64,000 bases of DNA, from assembly GCA_016712595.1 (NCBI GenBank), contig JADJQT010000002.1:744001-808000 (forward strand), read 5' to 3'. This document shows, in pieces, positions 45,966-54,586 of the stretch. A model generated the notes under the pieces. That model had not been told where the DNA came from. It did not search any database and worked only from the letters and a program-made list of their open reading frames with translations. Each line of letters opens with the position of its first letter. Within the stretch, counting starts at the first letter, position 1. The DNA comes from Rhodospirillales bacterium. GTDB lineage: Bacteria > Pseudomonadota > Alphaproteobacteria > Rhodospirillales > Defluviicoccaceae. Made by a program: the position numbers and the translations under genes.

Positions 45966-46288
45966 ACGTTCCTCAAACAACCGTGCATCGCGTGCACCAT
46001 CACGACAATATAAACAGTGGACAAGATCCCTTTACGCACGAAATAGCCTGGAATAGGCTTTAGACGTTTTCTGATCGATGCTGGACCGATCCAGTTGGCC
46101 AGCGCTTTGGTGCTGTCTGTCCCGAAAGCCCGCCGCGGGCGGGACCGCTTACCGATTCCAACGGGATCATCTGTGGTTACGGCTCCATCGGCATTCGTAT
46201 GCCAAAGGGCTGGAATTCAGCTGACGTAGACCGCTGCTCATCCCCGCCGCCCGGGCGCGGCGCGCCTGTTCGTGCGTGGATTTCGGGC

Positions 46289-46465
46289 ATGATATGTTGG
46301 ATAGGCGATTGTCCGAATTGGCTGATCTGGCTTCTCTTCGCCGGCGTGCTCGTCGCCGTCACCTGGGACGGCACCGGCGAGGACGACCGGCGACGAAAGC
46401 GGGCACGGGCGGATCTCGCCGCTCGCACCCGCGGGTTCGTCCGACGCTACATCCAGACGTCGTAG
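46289..46465 (+). CDS. Possible small membrane protein
   Basis: A 58-residue frame, MICWIGDCPNWLIWLLFAGV, followed by a charged tail (GEDDRRRKRARADLAARTRG). One membrane helix is plausible. It converges on and overlaps the end of the RTX gene by 19 bp, with no strong ribosome binding site. I do not recognise it and it may not be real. Confidence 0.25.
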   Translation: MICWIGDCPNWLIWLLFAGVLVAVTWDGTGEDDRRRKRARADLAARTRGFVRRYIQTS

Positions 46466-47478
46466 TCAACGCCGCCGACAGTCACCTCGCCCACGTTGTG
46501 CAACGGCGCCTGCACGTCGGCGAGGAAAACGATGCCGCCGTTGCCGTCGTCGAAGCGGACGCCGGTATAGGTCTGCGAGTAGTAGTCGCCAAAGGACACG
46601 TTCAGTTCCCCCACGGACTGGGTCAGGGACAGCCCGTGTTCGATCAGCAGGCGATCGCTGCCTTGCGTGAAGTCGAGGACGACGTCGTGGCCGTCGCCCT
46701 GCCGATACGCAATCCGGTCGTTGCCCGAACCGGTGCTCAGAACGTCGCCGCCGGCCAGGGCCGGCCCGCTGTAGTAGTCCGTGAGCCAGTGGCCATCGTC
46801 AGCGCCGCCGGAAAGAAAGTCGTCGCCGCTGCCGCCTTGCATCGAGTCGCCGCCGTCCTGGCCCAGCAGCCGGTCGTCACCACTGTCACCTGACAGGGTG
46901 TCGCGGCCGTCGCCGCCCCGCAACACATCGTTGTCCGACCCGCCGGAAAGCCCATCGTTGCCGGTTCCGCCGTCGAGCGTGTCACGGTCCCGCCCGGACG
47001 ACAGAGAGTCGTCACCGCTCCCACCCTGGAGGAGGTCGTTACCGCTGTCGTCCATGATATTATCGTTGCCGGAACCGCCGTTCAGGTGGTCGTCACCCCG
47101 CCCACCGTCCAACCGGTCGTCGCCGGAACCGCCGAACAGCGTGTCCGACTGGGCGCCGCCCGACATCCAGTCGTCACCGCTGCCGCCGACCGCACTGTCC
47201 CGGCCGTCGCCCCCCTCCATCGTGTCGTCGCCGGAATCACCAAACAGCCGGTCGTCGCCAGCGTCTCCCTCCAGCGTATCGCTGTTGTCCCCGCCGCGGA
47301 GCAAGTCGTTGCCAGTGCCGCCCCCGATGGAGTCTTCGTCACCGCCTCCAAACAGGCTGTCGTCGCCAACCGAACCGTAAAGGGTGTCGTCGCCGGCAAA
47401 GCCGCGAACGACATCGCCCGCGCCCGACCCCGCGGCGGCGAGCAAGTCGTCACCCGCCGTTCCAATCATCGTGCTCAT
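46447..47478 (-). CDS. Second RTX calcium-binding secreted protein
   Basis: A 343-residue protein. Residues about 5-240 are RTX nonapeptides (GDDSLFGGGDEDSIGGGTGN, GGSGDDRLDGGRGDDHLNGG). The C-terminal 100 residues (RIAYRQGDGHDVVLDFTQGS, DRLLIEHGLSLTQ, ending VGGVDYDVWM) are the haemolysin-type C-terminal segment often seen after RTX arrays. There is no Sec signal, consistent with type I secretion. The ATG at 47478 is preceded by GGGGGA. It differs from the RTX gene at 4.1-5.9 kb in C-terminal type and lacks that gene's duplication. No secretion genes are nearby. Confidence 0.9.
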   Translation of the reverse strand: MSTMIGTAGDDLLAAAGSGAGDVVRGFAGDDTLYGSVGDDSLFGGGDEDSIGGGTGNDLLRGGDNSDTLEGDAGDDRLFGDSGDDTMEGGDGRDSAVGGSGDDWMSGGAQSDTLFGGSGDDRLDGGRGDDHLNGGSGNDNIMDDSGNDLLQGGSGDDSLSSGRDRDTLDGGTGNDGLSGGSDNDVLRGGDGRDTLSGDSGDDRLLGQDGGDSMQGGSGDDFLSGGADDGHWLTDYYSGPALAGGDVLSTGSGNDRIAYRQGDGHDVVLDFTQGSDRLLIEHGLSLTQSVGELNVSFGDYYSQTYTGVRFDDGNGGIVFLADVQAPLHNVGEVTVGGVDYDVWM

Positions 47479-47945
47479 CTGATCCCCCACACCGCGCCGG
47501 CGACTGGAAATGCCCCCGACGAGTCGGCTAATTATTAGCACAACCCGCCGCTCTTCTCAATCTGAGAGAGAGAGTCGCAGGCCGAAATGCGCGCAAAGAG
47601 ACCATCATTGCCTGCCCCACCCGCCCCGTCGCTCGACGTTGCCTTGGCGAGATCCCGCGGGCGTCTCTGGAAGGGCACGGGCGAGGCCGCTCGCGGTTGC
47701 CCGTCGGTACCGGCTCCGCAAGACCACGGACCGTGACACGGAACATTGTCTCGACGGATCCATGATCACCAGCCATGGTAAATTGGGGATGAGACAGGGG
47801 TGACTCGCCGCGCGGGGATGCCCACGCAACCATCACATGCCGGACGGTCCTTCCTCCCGGTCTCGGCGCGAGCCGCGCGCACGCGATGCCGACTCACCGT
47901 GCCGGCAACGGGGCGATCGGACCCCAGGGGAGAGGAGCAGGAGAG
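47479..47945. other. Intergenic region between the divergent RTX and SBBP genes
   Basis: About 465 bp between divergently transcribed genes; it should hold both promoters. A GAGAGAGAGA tract lies near 47563. No gene is supported. Confidence 0.35.
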
Positions 47946-49232
47946 ATGAACAACAGACTGCGTATAATCCTCGCCGCCACCCTGCTGGCGACAACGGCAA
48001 CCACGGCCGCGGCGAGCGAGCCGGAGTGGATCAAACAATTCGGTGGGACGCGCGCTGGTGATTTGGATTCTGCTACCGGGGTCGCAATCGGCGCGAACGG
48101 CCGGGTGCATGTGGTGGGCTGCACCTCGGGTGCGCTCGGCGGCGCGTATAAGGGCCGGGGAGACTCCTTCGTAATCACTTTTGAGCACGACGGGACTGAG
48201 CTGTGGCGGCGCCAGCCGGGCACGTCAGCGCAGGATTGCGCCTACGCCGTCGCCACCGACGTGGACGGCGGCGTCACCGTGGTGGGCTTTACCTCGGGCG
48301 CGCTCGGCGGCACCTTCAAAGGGGGCTACTCCGACGCCTTCGTGATCAAGTACGACCGCGACGGCCGCACTCTGTGGACGCGCCAGCCGGGCACAACCGC
48401 CCTCGACATTGCCAATGGCGTGGCCACCGACTCGGACGGCAACATATTCGTGGTGGGCGAAACTGATGGTGCGCTCGGCGGCACGAACAAGGGTCACTCG
48501 GACGCCTTCGTGATCAAGTACGACCGCGACGGCCACACCCTATGGAAACGCCGGCCGGGCACGACCGCCCTCGACATTGCCACCGCCGTCGCCACCGACA
48601 CTAACGGCAACGTCACCGTGGCGGGCTACACCTACAGCGCGCTCGGCGGCACCTTCAAAGGGGGCTACTCCGACGCCTTCGTGATCAAGTACGACCGCGA
48701 CGGCCGCACCCTATGGACGCGCCAACCGGGCACGACCGCAATGGATCGTGCCAACGGTGTCGCCACCGATCCCGACGGCAATATCTACGTGGTGGGCGAA
48801 ACCTGGGGTGCGCTGGGCGGCACCTTCAAAGGGGGCTACTCCGACGCCTTCGTGATCAAGTACGACCGCGATGGCCGCACCCTGTGGACGCGCCAGCCGG
48901 GCTCACCTGAGCGAGATTGGGCCAGCGGCGTTGCTACCGACGCCGCTGGCAACGTCCACGTAGTTGGCACAACGACCGGCTTGCTCGGCGGCCCCAAAAA
49001 GGGCGACTTCGGCGACTTTGATGCCTTCATCATCAAGTACGATCGTGACGGCCGCAACGTCTGGAGGGACCAGGCGGGCTCCGATCGTTCTGACTATCCT
49101 CAAGGCGTCGCCGTCGACGCTGACGGCGACGTCTACGTGGCGGGCGGGACCAATGGGTCGCTGTCGGGCAACGCCAATACCACCAACACTGACGCCTTCC
49201 TGATCAAGTACGGGCCCAATGGGCCGCAATAG
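47946..49232 (+). CDS. Secreted SBBP-repeat (beta-propeller-like) protein
   Basis: A 428-residue protein with a signal peptide (IILAATLLATTATTAAA). The rest is about seven copies of a 55-57-residue repeat of the SBBP type, each with a core such as GVATDSDGNIFVVGETDGAL and DAFVIKYDRDGRTLWTRQPG. SBBP repeats resemble beta-propeller blades of exported or surface proteins; no enzymatic motif is visible. Middle units are almost identical at DNA level, indicating recent duplication. AGGAG lies just before the ATG at 47946. It is divergent from the second RTX gene. Confidence 0.85.
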   Translation: MNNRLRIILAATLLATTATTAAASEPEWIKQFGGTRAGDLDSATGVAIGANGRVHVVGCTSGALGGAYKGRGDSFVITFEHDGTELWRRQPGTSAQDCAYAVATDVDGGVTVVGFTSGALGGTFKGGYSDAFVIKYDRDGRTLWTRQPGTTALDIANGVATDSDGNIFVVGETDGALGGTNKGHSDAFVIKYDRDGHTLWKRRPGTTALDIATAVATDTNGNVTVAGYTYSALGGTFKGGYSDAFVIKYDRDGRTLWTRQPGTTAMDRANGVATDPDGNIYVVGETWGALGGTFKGGYSDAFVIKYDRDGRTLWTRQPGSPERDWASGVATDAAGNVHVVGTTTGLLGGPKKGDFGDFDAFIIKYDRDGRNVWRDQAGSDRSDYPQGVAVDADGDVYVAGGTNGSLSGNANTTNTDAFLIKYGPNGPQ

Positions 49233-49396
49233 CGGCCGGGCCATGAATGGGTGCGCACCGCTGCGCGGGATGCACCCAAGAGGGCACGCGATTTCCGCCG
49301 GCGCGATGCCCTGATAGCCCAAACTAAGCAGGATTCCCTTGGGCGATCCACATATGGCAGGCTCTGGTGGAGGGATCACTGGATTTTGGTGTTGTC

Positions 49397-50384
49397 ATGG
49401 CGGGTCGTCCTCGGGTAGTGGCGACGGCGGAGCAGTGCGAGGAGTTGCGTGCGCTGGCCGGTTCGCCGGATCGGGCGGAAGCGGATCGGGCGCGGTCGAT
49501 TTTGTTGTCGCTGCAGGGTTGGTCGAGCGCTCGGATTGCCGAAGCGTTTTCGGTCGAGCCGAACAGCGTGCGCCATTGGCGCTGGACGTTCGGTCGCGAG
49601 GGGTGGCGGGCCTGCGCGCCCGCAAGGCACCGGGGCCGGAGCCGGTGAAGGCGCGGGCGGCGCTGGCGGTGGTCTCGGCAGTGCTGACGGACGAGGTTGC
49701 CGATCGGCGGAACTGGACGCTGCCGCGGTTGCAGAACGAGATCGAGCGGCGCACCGGCGAGCGGATTTCCAAGTCGCGGCTGAGCGTGGTGATGCGCAAA
49801 AAGGGGGCTTTCGGCGACCCCGGCACACGCTGAAGGGGCGGCAGGACGCCCAGGCCGTCGATCGCTCCGGCCTGCGGCTTCGTCTGCTGAAGCAGCAGGC
49901 CCAGGCCGGCGACATCGTGCTGCTGTTCGAAGACGAGTCCGAGGCGCTCACCCATCCTTATCTCGCGCATGTGTGGGCTGGGCGCGGCGCCGACCTGCGC
50001 GTCGCAGCGCCCGGCCAGGCGCGCAAGGTGGCGATGATCGGCGCGCTCGACTTCGCGGCCGGCACGCTGGTCGTCGAGACCAGCCGGAGCAAGCGAAGCA
50101 GCGATTTCATCGCTCTGCTGACGCGGCTCGACGAGCTCCATGGCCCGCGCCCCGGCCGACCGACGAAGCCGGTCGTGCTCGTCATCGACAACGGTCCCAT
50201 TCATACCAGCAAGGCGTCGCGTGCCGCCCTCGCCGCGCGGCCATGGCTGTGCGTCGAATGGCTGCCGAGGTACGCCCCCGAGTTGAACGACATCGAACAT
50301 GCTTGGCGTGACTGCCGTCACTGACCTCAACAACGAACGCCAATCCAAAACGTGTGCAAACCTACGAATCGCTGCTTAGTCCAT
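49397..50384 (+). pseudogene. IS630-family transposase, frameshifted with internal deletion
   Basis: Starts MAGRPRVVATAEQCEELRAL with HTH ARIAEAFSVEPNSVRHWRWT. It shifts frame near 49600 into RARKAPGPEPVKARAALAVV and near 49815 into FRRPRHTLKGRQDAQAVDRS. The DDE core is visible: DIVLLFEDESEALTHPYLAH, KPVVLVIDNGPIHTSKASRA and LPRYAPELNDIEHAWRD. After AWRD about 25 residues are missing and the usual end CANLRIAA appears in another frame, stopping at 50384. Inactive. Confidence 0.88.
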
Positions 50385-51651
50385 GTACCACAACGTCGTA
50401 TCCAAGCCACCGCAAGACTCGCTCGGTGCGGGAGTTGCAGATCGGCGTGCCATCGTTACTGAGCCACGCGTACAGCTCCTGCACCCCGGACCGACTGAGG
50501 TTGTCTAGCTTGTACGCGGGGTCGAATATGCAGTCGTGCATTCTCTGAAATCTACCAAGTCGCACGTCGGTGAGATGCCGGAGCATGGCCCGAACCCGCT
50601 CTTTGGAGTTAATAAGGAAAGCCCTCCGAAAAGCCGGCTCTCCGCCGCGAAAGTAGCGCACCCTCGCATGAACTGAATTAACGTTCAACAGTACTGAAAA
50701 AAATTCGTCAACTGTTATCTCATCAATTAGGTCCGTCAAAAGGCCATTTCGAATATTTGTGTATTGCGACTGGGCAAGTGAAAGGTGTTTTTCAAACTGT
50801 GTTGGCTGTTTCCACTCATCAACAAGGGATGATACGCGCGCTTCGATCTCGTCCGCCTGCCGCTTGGCGGGGGGCATGGCATCCTCAGTCAAATGATTTT
50901 CCCGCACGTAACTCATAAAGGCCTGTACTTCGATGTCCAGTGGTATCGCATCACCGTCTGCTAATCTATTTCCAATCGCCCTTTCATAGAAACTGCTGAC
51001 TTCATTGAACCCGTGTTCGAATGTTTGAAACGTTTTTTCATAGTCACTCCAGTCCATTGCTGCCTTGCTCTTGGCGCCGCTCGCTCGAATACCCTGCGCG
51101 TGAACGGCACCAAGCTGCTTCTCGATCTCCGCCGATAGGCGCAACTCCGAATCTGTCATGAGCCCCCTACCCAAGATTCCGGTGAAGATGGAGAGCTTAC
51201 TGGAATCAAAGGGTGCCGCTTGCCTCCAATAAATCTCGAATATCTCCACAACACGGTTGAATGCGTCTTCATAAACTGAAGAGATCAGAACATTTACCTC
51301 CCGATTTGCCTGGAGGCCGCCGTCAGTTATATTTGAAGAGCCCACTATCGCGCTTTTATCTCCAAAAATATACAGCTTCGCATGGAATTTTTGATCCGTA
51401 AAATATCGAATCTGGATACGATTATCTTGCAATACAGCAGCGAGAGCAACTGGGCTCGTGGCAGAGTTGAGACAAATCAGCAGGCGAATTTGCAGTGTTG
51501 CGTTGATTTCTCGGATTTCCTGGAACAATTTATCGTATGTGAAGAATGGGGACGCAAAATGGGCCATAGAGATCCCATGTACTTCCTTGTATATTTCGCC
51601 AGATAGGAATGCTCTTCTCGTGTTGTCTATAATCTTGATGGCATTGTCCAT
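50362..51651 (-). CDS. PLD-superfamily nuclease-like protein, AT-rich foreign gene
   Basis: A 429-residue protein. Near residue 90 is one HKD motif, FHAKLYIFGDKSAIVGSSNI (H, K and D correctly spaced), as in phospholipase D-fold nucleases that dimerise to form an active site. The rest is helical with no recognised domain (SDYEKTFQTFEHGFNEVSSF, EITVDEFFSVLLNVNSVHAR). Similar stand-alone PLD proteins occur with restriction or defence helicases, but no partner is seen here. Base composition is clearly lower in GC than the neighbours, a sign of horizontal transfer. ATG at 51651 is preferred to a GTG at 51666. It sits between an IS630 and an IS1182 remnant. Confidence 0.75.
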   Translation of the reverse strand: MDNAIKIIDNTRRAFLSGEIYKEVHGISMAHFASPFFTYDKLFQEIREINATLQIRLLICLNSATSPVALAAVLQDNRIQIRYFTDQKFHAKLYIFGDKSAIVGSSNITDGGLQANREVNVLISSVYEDAFNRVVEIFEIYWRQAAPFDSSKLSIFTGILGRGLMTDSELRLSAEIEKQLGAVHAQGIRASGAKSKAAMDWSDYEKTFQTFEHGFNEVSSFYERAIGNRLADGDAIPLDIEVQAFMSYVRENHLTEDAMPPAKRQADEIEARVSSLVDEWKQPTQFEKHLSLAQSQYTNIRNGLLTDLIDEITVDEFFSVLLNVNSVHARVRYFRGGEPAFRRAFLINSKERVRAMLRHLTDVRLGRFQRMHDCIFDPAYKLDNLSRSGVQELYAWLSNDGTPICNSRTERVLRWLGYDVVVHGLSSDS

Positions 51652-51799
51652 AGTATTCTCACGCACTATCTAGCCGGATAGGGGGGGCCTACACGTCCGC
51701 ACGGCCCTCGTGCCCGCGCATGGGTCGATCTTCTGCAGTCGCTTTAAGGACTATAGCGTGAAACTTCGCAAGAAAGCATGAAACGACGCTGCTGGGAGT

Positions 51800-53390
51800 G
51801 GCTGTGTGAAAACGCCCGTGCGTCCGACCGTGGCGCCGAGCGTCGACCTGTTACTCCGTCGGTCAGTGGCTTGTTGGGGGAATCGAGACGAGGGCTTCAC
51901 GCCCCGATGGCAGCGATGAGCGGCTTTACGCCGATGATGGCGATCATGCGCTTCAGGTTGTAGGCGAGAACACCGAGGCTCATCTCCGTTCTCACCTTTT
52001 CGAGACCCTTGGTTAGGAAGGGCGTATGGCCCATCCACGCCTTGAGCGTGCCGAAGGGGTGCTCGACGGTCCGTCTGCGGATGGTCATGGCGTCGGGGGC
52101 GCGATCCAGACGATCGAGCATGGCATCGATGACTTCTTCATGTTCCCAGCGTCTCACCACGCGTTCCTTGGCCGGCGTGCACTTGGTTTTCAGAGCGCAG
52201 TCACCGCACGTTGTCGTCCAATATGCGTGGAGCGTGCGGCCCTCCGCGACAGTCGTGCAGCGATAGGTGAGCGTCTCGCCCGCCGGGCAGCGATAGGTGT
52301 TCTCGGCAGTATCGTATACGAAGTCATCCTTGCCGAAGCGGCCGGCTGCCTTGGCTCCCGAGGTGCAGGGTTTGGGCACGTAAGGGCTGACGTCGATGGC
52401 CTCGCAGGCCAGGATTTCCTCGCCGCTGAAATACCCCCGATCGGCGAGGACATCGATCGCCTCGGCGCCCATCGCCGCCTTGGCCTGGCCCGCCATGGGC
52501 GACAGCAGCGTTCTGTCGACGACGGTATTGGTGACCTCGTGAGCGACGACGAGGTGATGCTCGGTGTCCACCGCGATCTGCACATTGTAGCCGACGACGC
52601 CTGAACCGCGCATGCTGGTCGCCATCGCCCGCGCGTCCGGATCGGTCAGCGATATCTGCTGGTCCGGCGTCGCGAGAACCTTCGCTTCCGTTTCCTTCAG
52701 CTGCTCGAGCTTCGCCTACATGGCGGCAACCTTTTCCTTCAGGCGCTCCGCCTTGGCCTCGGCGACGTCGCCGTCCTGCAGGTCAGCGGCGTCCAGCGAT
52801 TGAAGGTAGCGCTCGATGCTCTGTTCGACCTGGCCGATGCGGCGCTTGAGTTTGCCCTTGGTGAAGTTTCGGTCGCGGGCGTTGACCGCCTTGAACTTGG
52901 CGCCGTCGATGGCGGCCACGGCGCGGGCGAAGAGCCCCAGATCACGGCAGAGACCGATGAACCGGGCGCAGGCCGCGCGGATCGCCGGGCCATTGTCCTT
53001 CCGGAAGTCGGCGATCGTCTTGAAGTCTGGCGCCAGCCGGCCGGTCAACCACATCAGCTCGAGGTTGCGCCTCGCCTCGCGCTCCAGCCGGCGGCTCGAC
53101 TGAATCCGGTTGAGGTAACCGTAGAGATAGATTTTGAGCAGCGTCGCCGGATGATATGCGGGACGGCCCGTCGCCGCCGGGCTCGCGCGGTGAAAGCGCA
53201 AAGCTGCCAGGTCGAGTTCGTCGACATAAGCCTCAATCACCCGGACAGGATTTTCCTCGCAAACGTAATCCTCAATGCAACTCGGAAGCAGCCACTGCTG
53301 CCGCCGGTCCTCACCTTCAACGAAGCGGCTCATGCGCATCCCCGGCTAACCCCCAGGGAATCATAGCGCAACGCACGTTTCCACACAGCC
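51800..53390 (-). mobile_element. IS1182-family element
   Basis: The ends carry related terminal sequences (left GGCTGTGTGAAAACG from 51800, right complement GGCTGTGTGGAAACG up to 53390). Between them lies one transposase frame with a single in-frame stop. Exact duplication at the ends could not be set. Confidence 0.75.
51897..53339 (-). pseudogene. IS1182-family transposase with one amber stop
   Basis: Starts MRMSRFVEGEDRRQQWLLPS and has the DUF772-like N-terminus (GRPAYHPATLLKIYLYGYLN, RNLELMWLTGRLAPDFKTIA). One TAG codon at 52716-52718 interrupts KVAAM-stop-AKLEQLKE, where similarity continues in the same frame: GVVGYNVQIAVDTEHHLVVA, LADRGYFSGEEILACEAIDV and EHPFGTLKAWMGHTPFLTKG. A single CAG-to-TAG change explains it. 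Otherwise full length. Confidence 0.9.
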
Positions 53391-53437
53391 TCGGGATTTA
53401 GCCGCCGTTCATGCTGGCTTTCGTCGCTTGCGCGAGC

Positions 53438-53611
53438 TCAGCGGCGTAGCCGGATCGTCAGCCCCGCCGCCTTCATTGACCGTAGTATCGTGTCGCCAAC
53501 AGCTTCGGCCTGCGCCGGCGAGAGGTACCAAAGTTGCAGTCGGATTGCGTCAGCGATGATACGCACAAGGTCGTCTCGGATCCGTGGCGGGGGAGAGCCC
53601 GCGCTGGGCAT
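53438..53611 (-). CDS. Small conserved-looking protein
   Basis: A 57-residue frame, MPSAGSPPPRIRDDLVRIIA followed by DAIRLQLWYLSPAQAEAVGD and a basic end GLTIRLRR. The amphipathic helices and even codon use suggest a real gene. GGGGA is just upstream of the ATG at 53611. Function unknown; no domain recognised. Confidence 0.5.
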   Translation of the reverse strand: MPSAGSPPPRIRDDLVRIIADAIRLQLWYLSPAQAEAVGDTILRSMKAAGLTIRLRR

Positions 53612-53751
53612 TCCCCACGGTAGCTCGGATGGAACAAATCGTGAACATTGGGGATTAAACGATCATGCGCCGGCCGCGCTTCAACCGGCCGACCGCGCGC
53701 CCTCGCTCGCTGCAAACGTTACTTTAACCGATGCTCGCTATCTTGGGACGC

Positions 53752-53904
53752 ATGAGAATGTTCTTCGTCCGCCTCGTAGCTCGCTTCCGCCGTCCCGCGT
53801 CCAAGGCTGCGGCTCCGGAGATGCTCAGCATGGCCGAGTATGTTCAGCTCGACATGGACAACCCTGGATACCAGTCGAGCTACCCGGAGAGCTTCTTTCC
53901 GTAA
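53752..53904 (+). CDS. Small hypothetical protein
   Basis: A 50-residue frame beginning MRMFFVRLVARFRRPASKAA and ending MDNPGYQSSYPESFFP. A possible earlier ATG at 53731 adds seven residues. Its stop is followed 11 bp later by a strong hairpin. No family recognised. Confidence 0.35.
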   Translation: MRMFFVRLVARFRRPASKAAAPEMLSMAEYVQLDMDNPGYQSSYPESFFP

Positions 53905-53915
53905 GTGAGACGCGA

Positions 53916-53938
53916 GCCCGGCTGAACGGCAGCCGGGC
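53916..53938. terminator. Hairpin between converging genes
   Basis: A perfect 8-bp stem GCCCGGCT / AGCCGGGC (53916-53923 and 53931-53938) with a 7-nt loop, placed between the small plus-strand gene and the minus-strand nuclease gene that stops at 53960. There is no T tract, so it may be a bidirectional terminator of reduced strength. Confidence 0.5.
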
Positions 53939-53959
53939 ACCCGGTGCTGGCTGACCCGG

Positions 53960-54451
53960 TCATGGTCGTGTTGCTCCGCCGCGGGGGTGCTCTTTCCGCC
54001 ATTCCCAAGGCGGCTCAAAGGCGCCACGCCAGATGCCGCGACCGGCCACCCGGGCCTCATCCTCGGCGTCGACGTAGTCGAGGGAATACTTGCGGTAGGC
54101 AAGCGCCCAGCCCTGGAAGGTCATCCAGCGGTTGATGTCCTCGCCGCCGACGAAGCAGACCGCAACTGTGCGACCATACCGGTCGACGTCCTTCGCCGCA
54201 CAGCGAACCGTTTTCTCGCCGAGCTTGTCGGCCAACGCGAGTGCGGCCTGCTGGCCGCAGCGGTACCGCTGACCATCCAGGTCGCAGAGCTGCGAACTCT
54301 CCGGCGTATCGATGCCGTATAAGCGGATCCGCTCGCCGCGGATTTCGATGGTATCGCCATCGATCACCGAGCCCCTGCCAGCGATTTCCGCCACGGCTTC
54401 ATGGGCAGAGATGACAAACAGCACGACGAGGAGGAAAATCAGGCGGCGCAT
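53960..54451 (-). CDS. Secreted thermonuclease (SNase-like)
   Basis: A 163-residue protein with a signal peptide (MRRLIFLLVVLFVISAHEAV) and an SNase/TNase domain: RGSVIDGDTIEIRGERIRLY, GIDTPESSQLCDLDGQ, then KDVDRYGRTVAVCFVGGEDI and WMTFQGWALAYRKYS. It would hydrolyse DNA and RNA in a calcium-dependent way outside the cytoplasm. A longer upstream frame to 54529 is rejected because the signal peptide starts at 54451. Confidence 0.88.
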   Translation of the reverse strand: MRRLIFLLVVLFVISAHEAVAEIAGRGSVIDGDTIEIRGERIRLYGIDTPESSQLCDLDGQRYRCGQQAALALADKLGEKTVRCAAKDVDRYGRTVAVCFVGGEDINRWMTFQGWALAYRKYSLDYVDAEDEARVAGRGIWRGAFEPPWEWRKEHPRGGATRP

Positions 54452-54586
54452 CGTCAACGGTCCAATCGTTTCGAGAAATGGTAGCCGACCCGAATGCTTA
54501 CCTGCACCGCCCTGGTCATGATACGGCATCGCTGCAACAGGGAGCCTGTCGTCATGCCGCCGAACTCCCCGGTCTGATCAGCAGTA

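Larger units (their letters stand above)
43928..46063 (+). pseudogene. eCIS-core DUF4157 metallopeptidase-like protein, split by IS1595
   Basis: The domain is recognised by RPLPETVQRQMEQAFGADFS, AVHVHEGPQAESICAIAFTV, TDIYFAPGRFQPQTPAGQQL and the zinc site GHELAHVLQQ. DUF4157 is tied to extracellular contractile injection systems (eCIS) and is fused to toxins. After the domain come a CPYCG and CPLYQRTFETQGDRAA region of unknown type. At VDSGNGLYVP the gene is cut by an IS1595 element; joining across it gives YVPQTTVHRVHHHDNINSGQ and the true end HEIAWNRL at 46063. The GTG start is uncertain, and the 5' side meets the IS110 remnant. No eCIS tube or sheath genes are in the window. Confidence 0.8.

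Noticed and set aside
46447..47478. Plus-strand frames opposite the second RTX gene
   Set aside because: Mirror of RTX repeats; no start signal or family.
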